Assembly: GCF_016827595.1 (NCBI RefSeq)
Contig: NZ_JAECMS010000001.1
Coordinates: 186,001 to 250,000, forward strand
Length of the DNA: 64,000 bases
Reading direction: 5' to 3'
Source of the DNA: Luteirhabdus pelagi
Lineage (GTDB): Bacteria > Bacteroidota > Bacteroidia > Flavobacteriales > Flavobacteriaceae
Under the pieces are notes generated by a model. The model did not search any database. It was not told the origin of the DNA and was given only the letters and a program-made list of their open reading frames with translations. Of this stretch, positions 8,794 to 18,170 are shown piece after piece. The stretch's first letter is position 1. The number at the start of each line of letters is the position of its first letter. The position numbers and the translations under genes are program-made.

Positions 8794-9530
8794 CTTGAAA
8801 GTTGAATAGGATGGTTTTTCATTTGTTGGTGAAGATACTTTAGAATAGCAACCGAGTTCGGCTGGTCACCGTGAATGCAATAGGTTGATGCTTCAACAGG
8901 AATCTTCTTTCCTGAAATGGTCGTCACTTGCTTATCTATTGACATTTCCTGAAGCTGTTTCCACACTTCACCGGAATCTTCAATCAACGCACGATCATTG
9001 CTACGCGATACCAAGCGACCTTCATCGGTATACCTTCGGTCTAAAAATGCTTCAAATTGAAGGGGTAGCAGGTTTTCTGCTTTTCGATGTAACACAGAAC
9101 CATACTGCACATATAATACCGGACGAATCTTTGTAGAAGTAATCGCCTCTACTACCGCATCGGCAGTGGGTGCGTCCTGGACGGCATAGTTGTATAAAGC
9201 GCCATGCAGTTTTATATGATGAACCGTAGCTTCCTCGGTTTCCGCAACCGCGAAAAAATGTAACAACTGATTGAAAATCGTTTCCGTCAATTCCTTTTTG
9301 GTCAGTGTCATGATTTCCCTCCCAAAATTATCCTTATCCGGAAAGGAAGGATGCGCCCCTATTTTCACTTGATGTCGTTTTGCCAACCGAATAGCGGTCC
9401 GCATGGTTTCATCGGTGCCAAAATGACCGCCACAGGCAATATTACAGGAAGAAATCAGTGGCATGATGTCGGCATCATTTCCCTTTCCTTCGCCTAAATC
9501 GGCATTGATATCTATTTCAACACTATACAT
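8790..9530 (-). CDS. pxpA: 5-oxoprolinase subunit A (LamB/YcsF family)
   Basis: A 246-residue LamB/YcsF protein, the usual length. It begins with the family hallmark DINADLGEG and has ISSCNIACGGHFGTDETM, KIGAHPSFPD and HHIKLHGALYN. PxpA is the catalytic lyase-like subunit of the 5-oxoprolinase that salvages 5-oxoproline from peptide and glutathione breakdown. First of the three overlapping pxp genes, it lies 60 nt after the atypical NRAMP-like transporter gene, probably in one transcript. Confidence 0.93.
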   Translation of the reverse strand: MYSVEIDINADLGEGKGNDADIMPLISSCNIACGGHFGTDETMRTAIRLAKRHQVKIGAHPSFPDKDNFGREIMTLTKKELTETIFNQLLHFFAVAETEEATVHHIKLHGALYNYAVQDAPTADAVVEAITSTKIRPVLYVQYGSVLHRKAENLLPLQFEAFLDRRYTDEGRLVSRSNDRALIEDSGEVWKQLQEMSIDKQVTTISGKKIPVEASTYCIHGDQPNSVAILKYLHQQMKNHPIQLSR

Positions 9531-9590
9531 ACTTCAACTCTTTTCATCATTAAAATACATAGAAAGAAAAACTTTTACAATGCTTCACCT

Positions 9591-10808
9591 TCAGCCAAAA
9601 ATGCTCCATAAACTTTTCAACCCAAGTAAAAGAGCCGTAATTACAATTACAACCGCAATGATGTTATGAAATTTACCATTCACATAATCGCCCAACACGG
9701 TGCTACGATTGGCCGCCCAAACCAAAAATATGGCTATGATGGGTAATAGTAAGGCATTCGCTACCTGAGCAAATTGAATGATTTCAATAGGTTTCAAGCC
9801 AATGGAAGAAAATAGAACTCCAATAACCAGAATGGAAATCCAAACGGCCCGAAACCGATTCGATTTTAAACTGCCCGTCCAACCAAAACATCCTTTCGCA
9901 ACATAGGCAGCAGCCAAAGGTGCCGTAATCGCAGACGTTATACCCGCTGCAAACAAACCAATTCCCAAAAAATACGTGGCAAAATCGCCAAAAATTGGCG
10001 CTAAGGCCAGTGCCATGTCGCTGGCATTTTCAATATGCTGCTGTTGAATGGCAGCTGCACAGACGATGATAGCGATGGAGACGATTCCGCCCAAAATGAT
10101 TGAAAAAAACAAATCTGCTCTAGCTGCCTTTAAATCCTTCGGTCCCTCCCACTTTTCACGAACGAGGGAAGCGTGCAAAAACAAATTATAGGGTACTACC
10201 GTTGTTCCTACCAAGGCTATGACCATTAACCAGCCTTCTGCAGGAACGGACGGAATGAAAAGTCCGGAAAGTACGGCCGACCAATCCGGTTGCGTCGCAA
10301 GGGCCGTTATCAAGAAAGAAAGGCTCATGATTAAAACCAAGGCCACGAGGCTTCGCTCAATCACTTTATAATTCCCGATAATAAGCAAGGTGAAAGCTAT
10401 GATGCCGATAAAAACACTTAGGTAATTGAACTCGAATGTACCCATCGAAACCGTTGCATTACCCCAAAGGGTCTGGAGCCCAAGCATACCACCGCTTATA
10501 TTTCCGGCTTCGTAGGCAGCATTTCCGACAAGGATTGCAGAAACGATGAGGAATATCGCCAATACTCGCATGGTTCTATTTGGAATTTCATGTTTGACTA
10601 CTTCCGCAAGTCCCTTGCCGTAAACCAAACCGATTCGTGCCGCCATTTCCTGAAGTACGATGGTAGCGACGATGGAAAGAACCATGGCCCATAACAAGGT
10701 GAAGCCAAAGCGAACCCCAGCCAAGGTACAGACGGTTACGGTTCCAGGTCCGATAAACGCTGCCGCCACCAATGTTCCGGGTCCGATATTTTTAAATAGA
10801 TTTTTCAA
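9591..10808 (-). CDS. NRAMP-like transporter with altered metal-site residues
   Basis: A 405-residue inner-membrane protein with about eleven hydrophobic segments and the NRAMP fold signature near the N-terminus. Canonical metal-transporting NRAMPs have a DPGN motif in helix 1 and MPHN in helix 6. Here the aligned segments read FIGPGTVTVC (residues 18-27) and TTVVPYNLFLHA, so the Asp, Asn and Met ligands are replaced by Gly, Thr and Val. A divalent-metal role is therefore doubtful. In Bacillus subtilis an NRAMP-family gene (ycsG) also sits beside pxpA, which points to 5-oxoproline or a related solute as the substrate; that is inference. Located between the DUF2891 gene and pxpA on the same strand. 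Confidence 0.78.
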   Translation of the reverse strand: MKNLFKNIGPGTLVAAAFIGPGTVTVCTLAGVRFGFTLLWAMVLSIVATIVLQEMAARIGLVYGKGLAEVVKHEIPNRTMRVLAIFLIVSAILVGNAAYEAGNISGGMLGLQTLWGNATVSMGTFEFNYLSVFIGIIAFTLLIIGNYKVIERSLVALVLIMSLSFLITALATQPDWSAVLSGLFIPSVPAEGWLMVIALVGTTVVPYNLFLHASLVREKWEGPKDLKAARADLFFSIILGGIVSIAIIVCAAAIQQQHIENASDMALALAPIFGDFATYFLGIGLFAAGITSAITAPLAAAYVAKGCFGWTGSLKSNRFRAVWISILVIGVLFSSIGLKPIEIIQFAQVANALLLPIIAIFLVWAANRSTVLGDYVNGKFHNIIAVVIVITALLLGLKSLWSIFG

Positions 10809-10820
10809 AATGGAAACAAC

Positions 10821-11945
10821 TTAGTTGTCGAGTTGCAATAAGGCATAAATGGCGAAGCTTCCGAGCCAATGACCACCTTCATAGCTGTCGCCCACCAAAT
10901 TTGGATAGGAATACTCCACGTGGCGGTTGGCTACATCCTTCAAATGCTCGAATTCCTCATATTGATTTGCCAATCCGTATAACACCCAGGCGCGACTGAA
11001 ATTTAAACCGTCAAGGTGTACCAATTTTCCATCGGTACGATCGCTCACCTCACCAGGCTTCAACATATAGTCTTTATCCATGAGTTGGGGCATAAATTCC
11101 TTCAACCAGGACATGAATTCATCTTTTGGAAGAATCCTTCGCATCATATCAATTTCTTCCATACAGGGCGAAAGAAAATCATAACCACTCGGTTCCCAGC
11201 CTATCGGGCAATCGGTATCATCTCGATAGAATTTCGTTGCCCTCTCTGCTAATAGTTGCTCAAATCCATCATTCCCTACGGTAGTCGCATAATCGTAGGC
11301 AAAGGTGAGTCCGAAGGCTGTATTGGTATGTTCACCAACGCGGATGGGATAGACCAATTTCGGTAGGAATTCAACATTTTTAGAGACGATTTCATCGGTT
11401 AGGGGTTGAAGCGTATTGTAAAGTTCTTTCCCCAACGGATCATCCCATGTGTACAGTGCTTCCGAAAGCTTCAACAGCCAGGCCCAACCGTAGGTTCGCT
11501 CGTAGCTTTTGTTGATATCACGTTGAAAATAGGCTAGTTCGGTAGCGACCTTCTCTTCGGTAATATTTCGCTGTAAAATAGCTCTTGCCTGTTCAGCTTT
11601 TTCCATACTGGGGAACTGTTTTAGCAACGTTACCATCGACCAGTAGCCATGGACAGCGCTATGCCAATCGAAACAGCCATAGAAAATAGGATGTAACGTT
11701 TCGGGCGACTGTAAATCCTCATCGCTCCCGATAGTCTGTCCTAACTTATTTGGATATTCGTTTTCGACACACTCTAACGGTAATTCGAGTAAGGCATTCG
11801 CTTCATCTAATGTGAATTCAGGTTCTGGATACGATTTGATAGTAGTTGGTGTTTTTTTGGTTTCTTCCTGAGTATTCTCCTTTCTTTCCGAGTTACAACC
11901 GAAAAGAAGTACTGAAGTAAGAAATAAAGTGATAATATGTTTCAT
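10821..11945 (-). CDS. DUF2891 family lipoprotein
   Basis: A 374-residue protein with a lipoprotein signal peptide (SVLLFGC lipobox) followed by a Glu/Lys/Thr-rich linker. The mature part shows the DUF2891 signature: LPLECVENEYPNKLGQ, LHPIFYGCFDWHSAVHGYW and, near the end, YEGGHWLGSFAIYALL. It is predicted to be all-helical. The biochemical function is not established. It is the first gene of the run leading into the NRAMP-like and pxpABC genes, with only 12 nt to the next, so a role linked to 5-oxoproline or peptide metabolism is a guess from context. Confidence 0.82.
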   Translation of the reverse strand: MKHIITLFLTSVLLFGCNSERKENTQEETKKTPTTIKSYPEPEFTLDEANALLELPLECVENEYPNKLGQTIGSDEDLQSPETLHPIFYGCFDWHSAVHGYWSMVTLLKQFPSMEKAEQARAILQRNITEEKVATELAYFQRDINKSYERTYGWAWLLKLSEALYTWDDPLGKELYNTLQPLTDEIVSKNVEFLPKLVYPIRVGEHTNTAFGLTFAYDYATTVGNDGFEQLLAERATKFYRDDTDCPIGWEPSGYDFLSPCMEEIDMMRRILPKDEFMSWLKEFMPQLMDKDYMLKPGEVSDRTDGKLVHLDGLNFSRAWVLYGLANQYEEFEHLKDVANRHVEYSYPNLVGDSYEGGHWLGSFAIYALLQLDN

Positions 11946-12038
11946 GAAAATTTTATTCTAAAATTACGTTATACACAAATCGCAATGGAACTATAAGATA
12001 TGAAGAATCAGATTGGTCATTTCAAAACACATAGGCCT

Positions 12039-12728
12039 CTAATACTTTATCGATATTACTTCACCTTGCTCCGTAACAGGATGGATATCTTCAATAGCAG
12101 CCCAATTTTCTTTCGCACTGGGAACCTGAACAGCGGCCAAGTGATAGATCCCAAACATTTTAGCGTCTAGTTCAATATCTTTTTCCTTCGCATCGGTCAT
12201 AATCCAATATGGAACAAAGGCCCAATCGATATCTTCCACTGTTGCAATGGTCTCGGCACTTTCCGTATCGCCAGAGAGATAAATTTTCTTACCATGCCAG
12301 GTTATTAAATAAGAATAGTGGTTCATAGACCAACTATGCTTAGTTTTGAAAGCTTCGACTTTGAAATCTGGTATGGAAGTGCCCAAAGCTTCGAGTTCTT
12401 CAATATTCCACGCGCCATACTTTTCGCCTCCCTTTTCCTTAAGGACCTTTCGCATATTTTTTGCTGAATAATGGTCGGAATGTTTATGGGTAAAAATGAA
12501 GATTGCGTTCTCCTTTATTTTATCCATTTCACTTTCATCGAACTCCATATAATTATGCGCTCCCGATTTATAAGGAAAATCGGTATATATATTCGTAGTG
12601 CCATCGGTTAGGTATAGGCCACAATTTCCTATGAACGTTATCCGTATTTCATTCGTTTGTGAGACTGCACTATACGTTGCCATTAAAAATAATGAAAACG
12701 CTAAAAGGAATTTTTTGGATTGCTTCAT
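12039..12728 (-). CDS. Secreted MBL-fold metallo-hydrolase
   Basis: A 229-residue protein with a Sec signal peptide (hydrophobic core to YSAVSQ). The metallo-beta-lactamase-fold metal site is visible as FIFTHKHSDHYSA (HxHxDH) and, later, YLSGDTESA (Asp ligand). It resembles the UlaG/YtnP-like small MBL hydrolases. Substrate unknown; hydrolysis of a phosphoester, lactone or amide bond in the periplasm is all that can be said. It stands alone, with a rho-independent terminator of the next gene upstream of it. Confidence 0.78.
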   Translation of the reverse strand: MKQSKKFLLAFSLFLMATYSAVSQTNEIRITFIGNCGLYLTDGTTNIYTDFPYKSGAHNYMEFDESEMDKIKENAIFIFTHKHSDHYSAKNMRKVLKEKGGEKYGAWNIEELEALGTSIPDFKVEAFKTKHSWSMNHYSYLITWHGKKIYLSGDTESAETIATVEDIDWAFVPYWIMTDAKEKDIELDAKMFGIYHLAAVQVPSAKENWAAIEDIHPVTEQGEVISIKY

Positions 12729-12807
12729 GAAAGGTTGGATGATGTGTTAGGCCACTAAAGATAGCCAAATAATCTTCTTACCAATCCATTTCGAATTGGT
12801 TCATAAA

Positions 12808-12834
12808 AAAAGCCGTCCCAAACGGACGGCTTTT
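12808..12834 (-). terminator. Rho-independent terminator of the M16 peptidase gene
   Basis: An 11-bp stem (AAAAGCCGTCC with GGACGGCTTTT) around a 5-nt loop CAAAC, located 21 nt past the stop codon of the M16 gene. Read on the minus strand it is followed by a T-run. Confidence 0.85.
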
Positions 12835-12854
12835 GCTTTCAAAGATACATCGGA

Positions 12855-15728
12855 TTACATTTTTACATCTTCCAATTCTACTTCTTCACCTTCGGTGTCG
12901 ATCAGTTTCACCTCATCGAAGCCCATATCCTTGAACTGCGCAAATTGGGTTGCGGCATCGCCAACTACCAAGTACGCCATTTTGCTTTCATCCAAATACT
13001 TATTGGCCAAGGCTTTGTGTTGCTCCAAGGTCATATCTCGAATAACAGACTCTTCATTTTCGATATAGTTCTGCGGAAGGTCATAGCTGCTCATTTCCTG
13101 AAGCATTCCCAATAAAGAGAATTGCGTTTCGAAACGACGAGCGTTACTCTTGATCATTGCATTTTTGGTGAATTCTAAGTCTTCTTCCGAGATGCCTTGT
13201 TTATATTTTGAAATTTCATCTCTAAAGATTTCAACACTCTCGCCTGTGGTGTTCGTACGAACACTTGATGAAGCGGTGAACGGTCCAGGAATTTTACTTC
13301 CACTGAAACCACTACGTGCACCATAGGTATATCCTTTTTCTTCACGTAGAATTAGGTTTACATTTCCGCTAAATGATCCACCCAACTTATAATTCATCAC
13401 TTCCGCCGGATAGAAATCGGCATCGGTACGCGGCATTGCCAAATAACCAATATTGATGACAGATTGCTTCGCATTCGGAATATCTACAAAATATAGCGAT
13501 GCCTTATCTCGTTGCTCTGGAATAGGGTATTCCGGAATTGTTACCTCTTTCTTTTCCCAACGCTCTGCCAATCCGTTCAAATGCTGAAGGGTTTTGTCCT
13601 TATCGATAGCTCCCACCACATGGAAGTTACTGATATTCGGTGCGAAATTATTGTTATAGAATTCCTTCACATCATTAATAGTCAATCCTTCCACAGACTC
13701 CACAGAGCCGCTCGTAGGCATGCTATAGATGTGGTATTCACCATATAACAATTTGTCGTACACCTTATTCGCTACTGCATTCGGGTTACTTTCAGAACGC
13801 TTGATATCGTTGATGGTTTTCGTTTTAATACGCCCGAATTCCTCTTCATCCCAACGTGGTTCTAAAAGAATTTCTTCTACCAAGTCCATGGTTTCATCGA
13901 AGTTACGCGCTAAGGTATTTCCTCGGATAACAATAGAGCTATTGGTGGTATACATATTAATGGAAGCTCCTAACAATTCGATTTCCTCTTCTAGTTGTTG
14001 TGGTGTTTTGTTGGCCGTACCTTCCATCATAATATCGGTCATAAGGTTGGCAACTCCATTTTTATCCTTGCTGTCCATTAAGTGACCGCCTTCGATAACC
14101 AAGCTGAAGTTTACGGTTGGAATTTCATTTTGCTCAATTCCATACACTTCCATACCATTGTCTAAGGTAGCCGACCAAGTGGTAGGTATACTCAAATCTG
14201 GAACTGGGCCCTGTTCTGGTGCGGTACTGCGATCTATTTTTGATGGTGTTTTCGCTACTTCAGTATTGGCATCTTCTACGGTACGCTCGACGTTTTCAGT
14301 GATTTCCTCTTCGACTACGTTAGCCTTTTCAGAATTTTCAGCAATGAGATCCATCTGTCCTTTTGGAACAAAGCTTGTCATTACAAAAGGCTTGTCCTTG
14401 ATGTACTCGTTATACACACGAACCACATCTTCCTTAGTTACCTTTTTAATATTTTCGATGTCTTCTTCAATAAAGCTAGGTTCTCCAGCAAATACATTAT
14501 ACTGTGCTAACTGAAATGACTTTCCAAGAACACTACTGATGCCATTGTAAAAATCGGTTTCAAGACCAGCTTTGATGCGCTTCATGTCTCGATCGGTAAC
14601 ACCTTCTCTTTCGAACATGGCGAAGGCTTCCCGGATTCCGGTTTCAACACTATCCAAGTCTACTCCATCGTTGGCAGTAATGCTAATGTGGAATTCTCCA
14701 GCCAACTCCTGACCATTGTGGTAGGCACGTGTACGGGAGGTTAGGTCTTTTTCCTTTACTAATACTTTGTAGAGAGGTGCTTTTTTTCCATCGGAAAGAA
14801 TTTCGGAAAGGATATCCAATGCATACGCATCTTCGGTATACTGTTCGACCGTAGGCCAAACCATATCCAAACGCGGTGCTTTGGCAAAGTTGTCTTCATG
14901 GTACAAACGCTTGGTTTCATCTAAAGTTACGCGCTGTGGTTCCAAAGGTGCCACTTCCTGACGTTTTTTGATTTCACCGAAGTATTTTTCAACCAATGCT
15001 TTTGCATCTTCTTTTTCAAAATCTCCTGCCAATACTAAGGTTGCATTGTTCGGACCGTAGAAACGATCGTAAAATTCGTGTACATCCTGAACCGTAGCAT
15101 TTTGAAGGTCTTCCAACTCTCCAATTACCTGCCAACTGTAGGGGTGATCGGATGGATATAGGTTTTTATCCAATACGTAGCTGGTATGACCATACGGACG
15201 GTTGTCTACGCGCTGTCGCTTTTCGTTCTGTACCACTTCCTGTTGGTTGTAGAAAGCACTTTCGGTAACGGTATTGATAAAGAACCCCATTCGGTCGCTT
15301 TCTAACCAAAGTACTGTTTCTAATGCATTTTTGGGAACTACTTCATAATAAATAGTACCATCTTTCCAGGTACCACCGTTTAGGGTTCCCCCCGCATTTT
15401 GAATCGTTTTAAAAAACTGATCCTGTGGTACGTTTTCCGACTCTTGGAACAACATATGCTCAAAAAGGTGCGCAAACCCTGTGCGACCCTCCTTTTCTCG
15501 GTTGGATCCTACGCCATACTGAATGGCTACAGAAACAATGGGATCGCTTTTGTCCTGATGTAGTACGACATCTAAGCCGTTTTCCAGTTCATACTTTTCG
15601 TAATCGATTGATAACGTTGCTTCATCACTTTCAGATGTAGCTGTTTCGCCTTCCTTACAGGAGGTGAAGGTCATGGATACGACCAACGCCATCACTGCCG
15701 AAAGGGCAAGAATTGATTTGATTTTCAT
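12855..15728 (-). CDS. M16 family zinc metallopeptidase lipoprotein
   Basis: A 957-residue pitrilysin-family protein anchored as a lipoprotein (TFTSC lipobox near residue 24). The first M16 domain has the inverted zinc motif HLFEH and the downstream Glu region (QQEVVQNEKRQRV), so it should be active. The second half (from about residue 520, DNGMEVYGIEQN) repeats the M16 fold but reads HLMDSKDKNGVANLMTDIMM where the motif would be, so it is the usual inactive partner. A Glu/Thr/Pro-rich linker joins the halves. Family members of this two-domain type degrade small peptides in the periplasm. A -7 promoter box lies 23 nt upstream and a strong terminator follows the gene, so it is probably monocistronic. 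Confidence 0.9.
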   Translation of the reverse strand: MKIKSILALSAVMALVVSMTFTSCKEGETATSESDEATLSIDYEKYELENGLDVVLHQDKSDPIVSVAIQYGVGSNREKEGRTGFAHLFEHMLFQESENVPQDQFFKTIQNAGGTLNGGTWKDGTIYYEVVPKNALETVLWLESDRMGFFINTVTESAFYNQQEVVQNEKRQRVDNRPYGHTSYVLDKNLYPSDHPYSWQVIGELEDLQNATVQDVHEFYDRFYGPNNATLVLAGDFEKEDAKALVEKYFGEIKKRQEVAPLEPQRVTLDETKRLYHEDNFAKAPRLDMVWPTVEQYTEDAYALDILSEILSDGKKAPLYKVLVKEKDLTSRTRAYHNGQELAGEFHISITANDGVDLDSVETGIREAFAMFEREGVTDRDMKRIKAGLETDFYNGISSVLGKSFQLAQYNVFAGEPSFIEEDIENIKKVTKEDVVRVYNEYIKDKPFVMTSFVPKGQMDLIAENSEKANVVEEEITENVERTVEDANTEVAKTPSKIDRSTAPEQGPVPDLSIPTTWSATLDNGMEVYGIEQNEIPTVNFSLVIEGGHLMDSKDKNGVANLMTDIMMEGTANKTPQQLEEEIELLGASINMYTTNSSIVIRGNTLARNFDETMDLVEEILLEPRWDEEEFGRIKTKTINDIKRSESNPNAVANKVYDKLLYGEYHIYSMPTSGSVESVEGLTINDVKEFYNNNFAPNISNFHVVGAIDKDKTLQHLNGLAERWEKKEVTIPEYPIPEQRDKASLYFVDIPNAKQSVINIGYLAMPRTDADFYPAEVMNYKLGGSFSGNVNLILREEKGYTYGARSGFSGSKIPGPFTASSSVRTNTTGESVEIFRDEISKYKQGISEEDLEFTKNAMIKSNARRFETQFSLLGMLQEMSSYDLPQNYIENEESVIRDMTLEQHKALANKYLDESKMAYLVVGDAATQFAQFKDMGFDEVKLIDTEGEEVELEDVKM

Positions 15729-15750
15729 TGTAGTTGATTTAATTGAATTT

Positions 15751-15758
15751 CAAAGATA
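15751..15758 (-). promoter_or_regulatory. Bacteroidota -7 promoter box (TATCTTTG) for the M16 gene
   Basis: Reads TATCTTTG on the minus strand, an exact TAnnTTTG match, 22 nt before the M16 start codon. No well-spaced -33 TTTG was seen. Confidence 0.6.
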
Positions 15759-15860
15759 ACGGCTGGACATGGTCAAAATCTTAACAAAATGTTAAATTGA
15801 ATTGACGCACCATTAATAATTAGTGTTCCTTTTCAATTAAACGCTACAATTCCGCATACA

Positions 15861-17402
15861 TTATCCAAGCCACCCATCTCGGTCTAAACTTCTATATTGA
15901 ATGGCCTCTGAAATATGGGTTCCTGAGATCGTTGATTGGTTATCCAAATCGGCGATTGTCCGGGCCACTTTCAAGATTCTATCGTAGGCTCTTGCCGAAA
16001 GGTTCAAGCGTTCCATGACCGTTTTTAAGAGTTCTTGCGAACCATTATCCAATTTGCAAAATCTTCGAATTTGCTTTACGCCCATTTGGGCATTGTAATG
16101 AATGTGTCTATAGGCCGTAAACCGTTCGGATTGTAGTAGTCTCGCTTTCGTTACTCTTTCCCGTATTTCGATACTAGATTCTCCTTTCCTCTCGTCGCTT
16201 AGTTTGTCGAAGGGAACGGGAGTCACTTCAATATGAATGTCGATTCTGTCAAGCAAAGGACCCGAAATCTTGCCTAGATAGCGTTGCATTTCGGATGGAC
16301 TTGAAGTAACCGGGGCTCCAGGCTCGTTGAAATAACCACCCGGACTCGGATTCATACTTGCCACCAGCATAAAGCTAGAAGGATAGGTCACTGTAAATTT
16401 TGCTCTGGATATGGTTACCTCTCGATCTTCCAGTGGCTGTCGCATTACTTCCAACACACTCCTTTTGAACTCGGGAAGTTCATCTAAAAACAAGACGCCA
16501 TTGTGTGCTAGTGAAATTTCGCCCGGTTGCGGATACTGGCCTCCTCCTACGAGGGCTACATCCGAAATTGTATGATGCGGCGACCGAAATGGCCGTGCCG
16601 TCATAATGCCATCCTTGTCCATTGTTCGTCCCGTAACACTGTGGATTTTTGTCGTTTCCAAGGCTTCTGATAAGCTCAGGGGCGGTAAAATACTTGGAAG
16701 TCGTTTTGCCAACATCGTCTTTCCACTTCCCGGTGGGCCAATGAGAATAATGTTATGACCTCCCGCAGCAGCAATTTCCATACAGCGTTTGATACTCTCC
16801 TGCCCTTTCACATCGCTGAAGTCAAATTCAGGCGCAGCAAGATGTTCGTAAAACTCCGCTTTCATATCTACCGAAGTAGCTTCCAATGGTTTCGATTCGT
16901 TAAAGAAGTCAATAACCTCAGCAATCGATTTCACACCATAGACCACTAAACCTTCCACAATAGCAGCTTCCTTAGCATTTTGCTCGGGAAGGATAAGGCC
17001 TTTAAAGCCCTCCTCCTTCGCTTTAATAGCGATAGGTAAAGCACCTCTAATGGGTTGAAGAGTGCCATCCAAAGACAATTCACCCATAATTATATACTCG
17101 GATAGCGATTGGTTTTCGAGAATTTGGCCCGTGGAAACCAAAATTCCCATAGCCAACGTAAGGTCGTAGGCACTTCCCTCTTTTCGCATATCGGCTGGCG
17201 ACATATTCAGAATTATTTTTTTACCTGGAATTTTGAAACCGTTATTCTGAAGAGCGGCAGCAATTCGAAAATTACTTTCGCGAATAGCATTATCGGGAAG
17301 TCCGACGAGATGATAGCCAATGCCTTTATCGGTGTTTACCTCGACGGTAATTGTAGCAGCTTCGACCCCTACCACTGCACTCCCATATACTTTAGTGAGC
17401 AT
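15861..17402 (-). CDS. YifB/ComM family Mg-chelatase-like AAA+ ATPase
   Basis: A complete YifB/ComM homologue (513 residues). N-terminal ChlI-like domain (VGLPDNAIRESNFRI, ILNMSPADMRKEG), AAA+ core with Walker A IGPPGSGKTMLAKRLPS and Walker B GVLFLDELPEF, and C-terminal NLSARAYDRILKVARTIADL. ComM is a hexameric helicase that drives branch migration during natural transformation. I use the ATG at 17402 (MLTKVYGSAVVG), the conserved start of the family; an ATG at 17432 would add ten residues with no family match. A competence role is inferred from the family only. Confidence 0.92.
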   Translation of the reverse strand: MLTKVYGSAVVGVEAATITVEVNTDKGIGYHLVGLPDNAIRESNFRIAAALQNNGFKIPGKKIILNMSPADMRKEGSAYDLTLAMGILVSTGQILENQSLSEYIIMGELSLDGTLQPIRGALPIAIKAKEEGFKGLILPEQNAKEAAIVEGLVVYGVKSIAEVIDFFNESKPLEATSVDMKAEFYEHLAAPEFDFSDVKGQESIKRCMEIAAAGGHNIILIGPPGSGKTMLAKRLPSILPPLSLSEALETTKIHSVTGRTMDKDGIMTARPFRSPHHTISDVALVGGGQYPQPGEISLAHNGVLFLDELPEFKRSVLEVMRQPLEDREVTISRAKFTVTYPSSFMLVASMNPSPGGYFNEPGAPVTSSPSEMQRYLGKISGPLLDRIDIHIEVTPVPFDKLSDERKGESSIEIRERVTKARLLQSERFTAYRHIHYNAQMGVKQIRRFCKLDNGSQELLKTVMERLNLSARAYDRILKVARTIADLDNQSTISGTHISEAIQYRSLDRDGWLG

Positions 17403-17467
17403 AAAAAAGAAATTTATGCTGGGAGTTGCCAATACAAGATACTAAATAATCTGATGTAGTATAAAAA

Positions 17468-17488
17468 AGCCAAGCAAACGGCTTGGCT
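17468..17488 (-). terminator. Rho-independent terminator of the 17496-18008 gene
   Basis: An 8-bp stem (AGCCAAGC with GCTTGGCT) with loop AAACG, immediately past the stop codon. On the minus strand it is followed by six T. It separates this gene from yifB. Confidence 0.85.
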
Positions 17489-17495
17489 GTTGTGC

Positions 17496-18008
17496 TTAAT
17501 CTTTATGCATCCTTCGGTAGCTCTTCTTGGTAGCGAAGGTGAAGGCATAACTTTTACCACCGTCGAAGTTTGGTGGGACCGTGACTTCAATAATATAGCG
17601 TCCATTGGAGTATATTTTTAGGATGTCCCCATCGTCGGTGCTCGATTCCTTCAGGTCGAAATCCAACTCGCGCATTTGGTTGATATAATTGTTAAAGGCC
17701 TCTTCCGATCGGAAGCGCATCATAACCCCTTGGGCTCTTTCAGCTTCAGAGAAATAGTATGTGATGTAGAAAATGGCAGGATCGCCGACTTTGTAATTGG
17801 GACGATCGTGGACAAACTTTACATTACCATAGTTTTCTTCAGTTTCATCGCTTCCAGTGTAAAAGAACCAATTTTTACCGCTTAAGTAATCCTCTACAAG
17901 ACCTAGGTCCTTCTTGCTTAAACTTAACATTTGTTCTACTGAAAGATTTTGCCCCATCAGGCCAAAAGAGAACATCATAAAAAGACAGAATATTCCAATA
18001 TTCTTCAT
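17496..18008 (-). CDS. Small secreted protein of unknown function
   Basis: About 170 residues, with a signal peptide (MKNIGIFCLFMMFSFGLMGQ) and a soluble mature domain. The mature part has DYLSGKNWFFYTGSDE early, an alternating beta-like middle and a basic end (KKSYRRMHKD). I do not recognise a family with confidence. The ATG at 18017 would add MIH before the signal peptide; 18008 gives the more typical start. Monocistronic by its position between a 150-nt gap and a strong terminator. Confidence 0.75.
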   Translation of the reverse strand: MKNIGIFCLFMMFSFGLMGQNLSVEQMLSLSKKDLGLVEDYLSGKNWFFYTGSDETEENYGNVKFVHDRPNYKVGDPAIFYITYYFSEAERAQGVMMRFRSEEAFNNYINQMRELDFDLKESSTDDGDILKIYSNGRYIIEVTVPPNFDGGKSYAFTFATKKSYRRMHKD

Positions 18009-18170
18009 GTGTATCATTTTTATCGCAACGTAGTGCGCTGTTCAATTGTGGGGATAGATAGTAAGGAGATATCCTTACCTTAGAAATTTGGTTCAATATT
18101 TCAATACAATATTAAGAAAAAATATAGTACATGAATACAGTTGAACAACCCCAAATATAAGGCCAATTTC

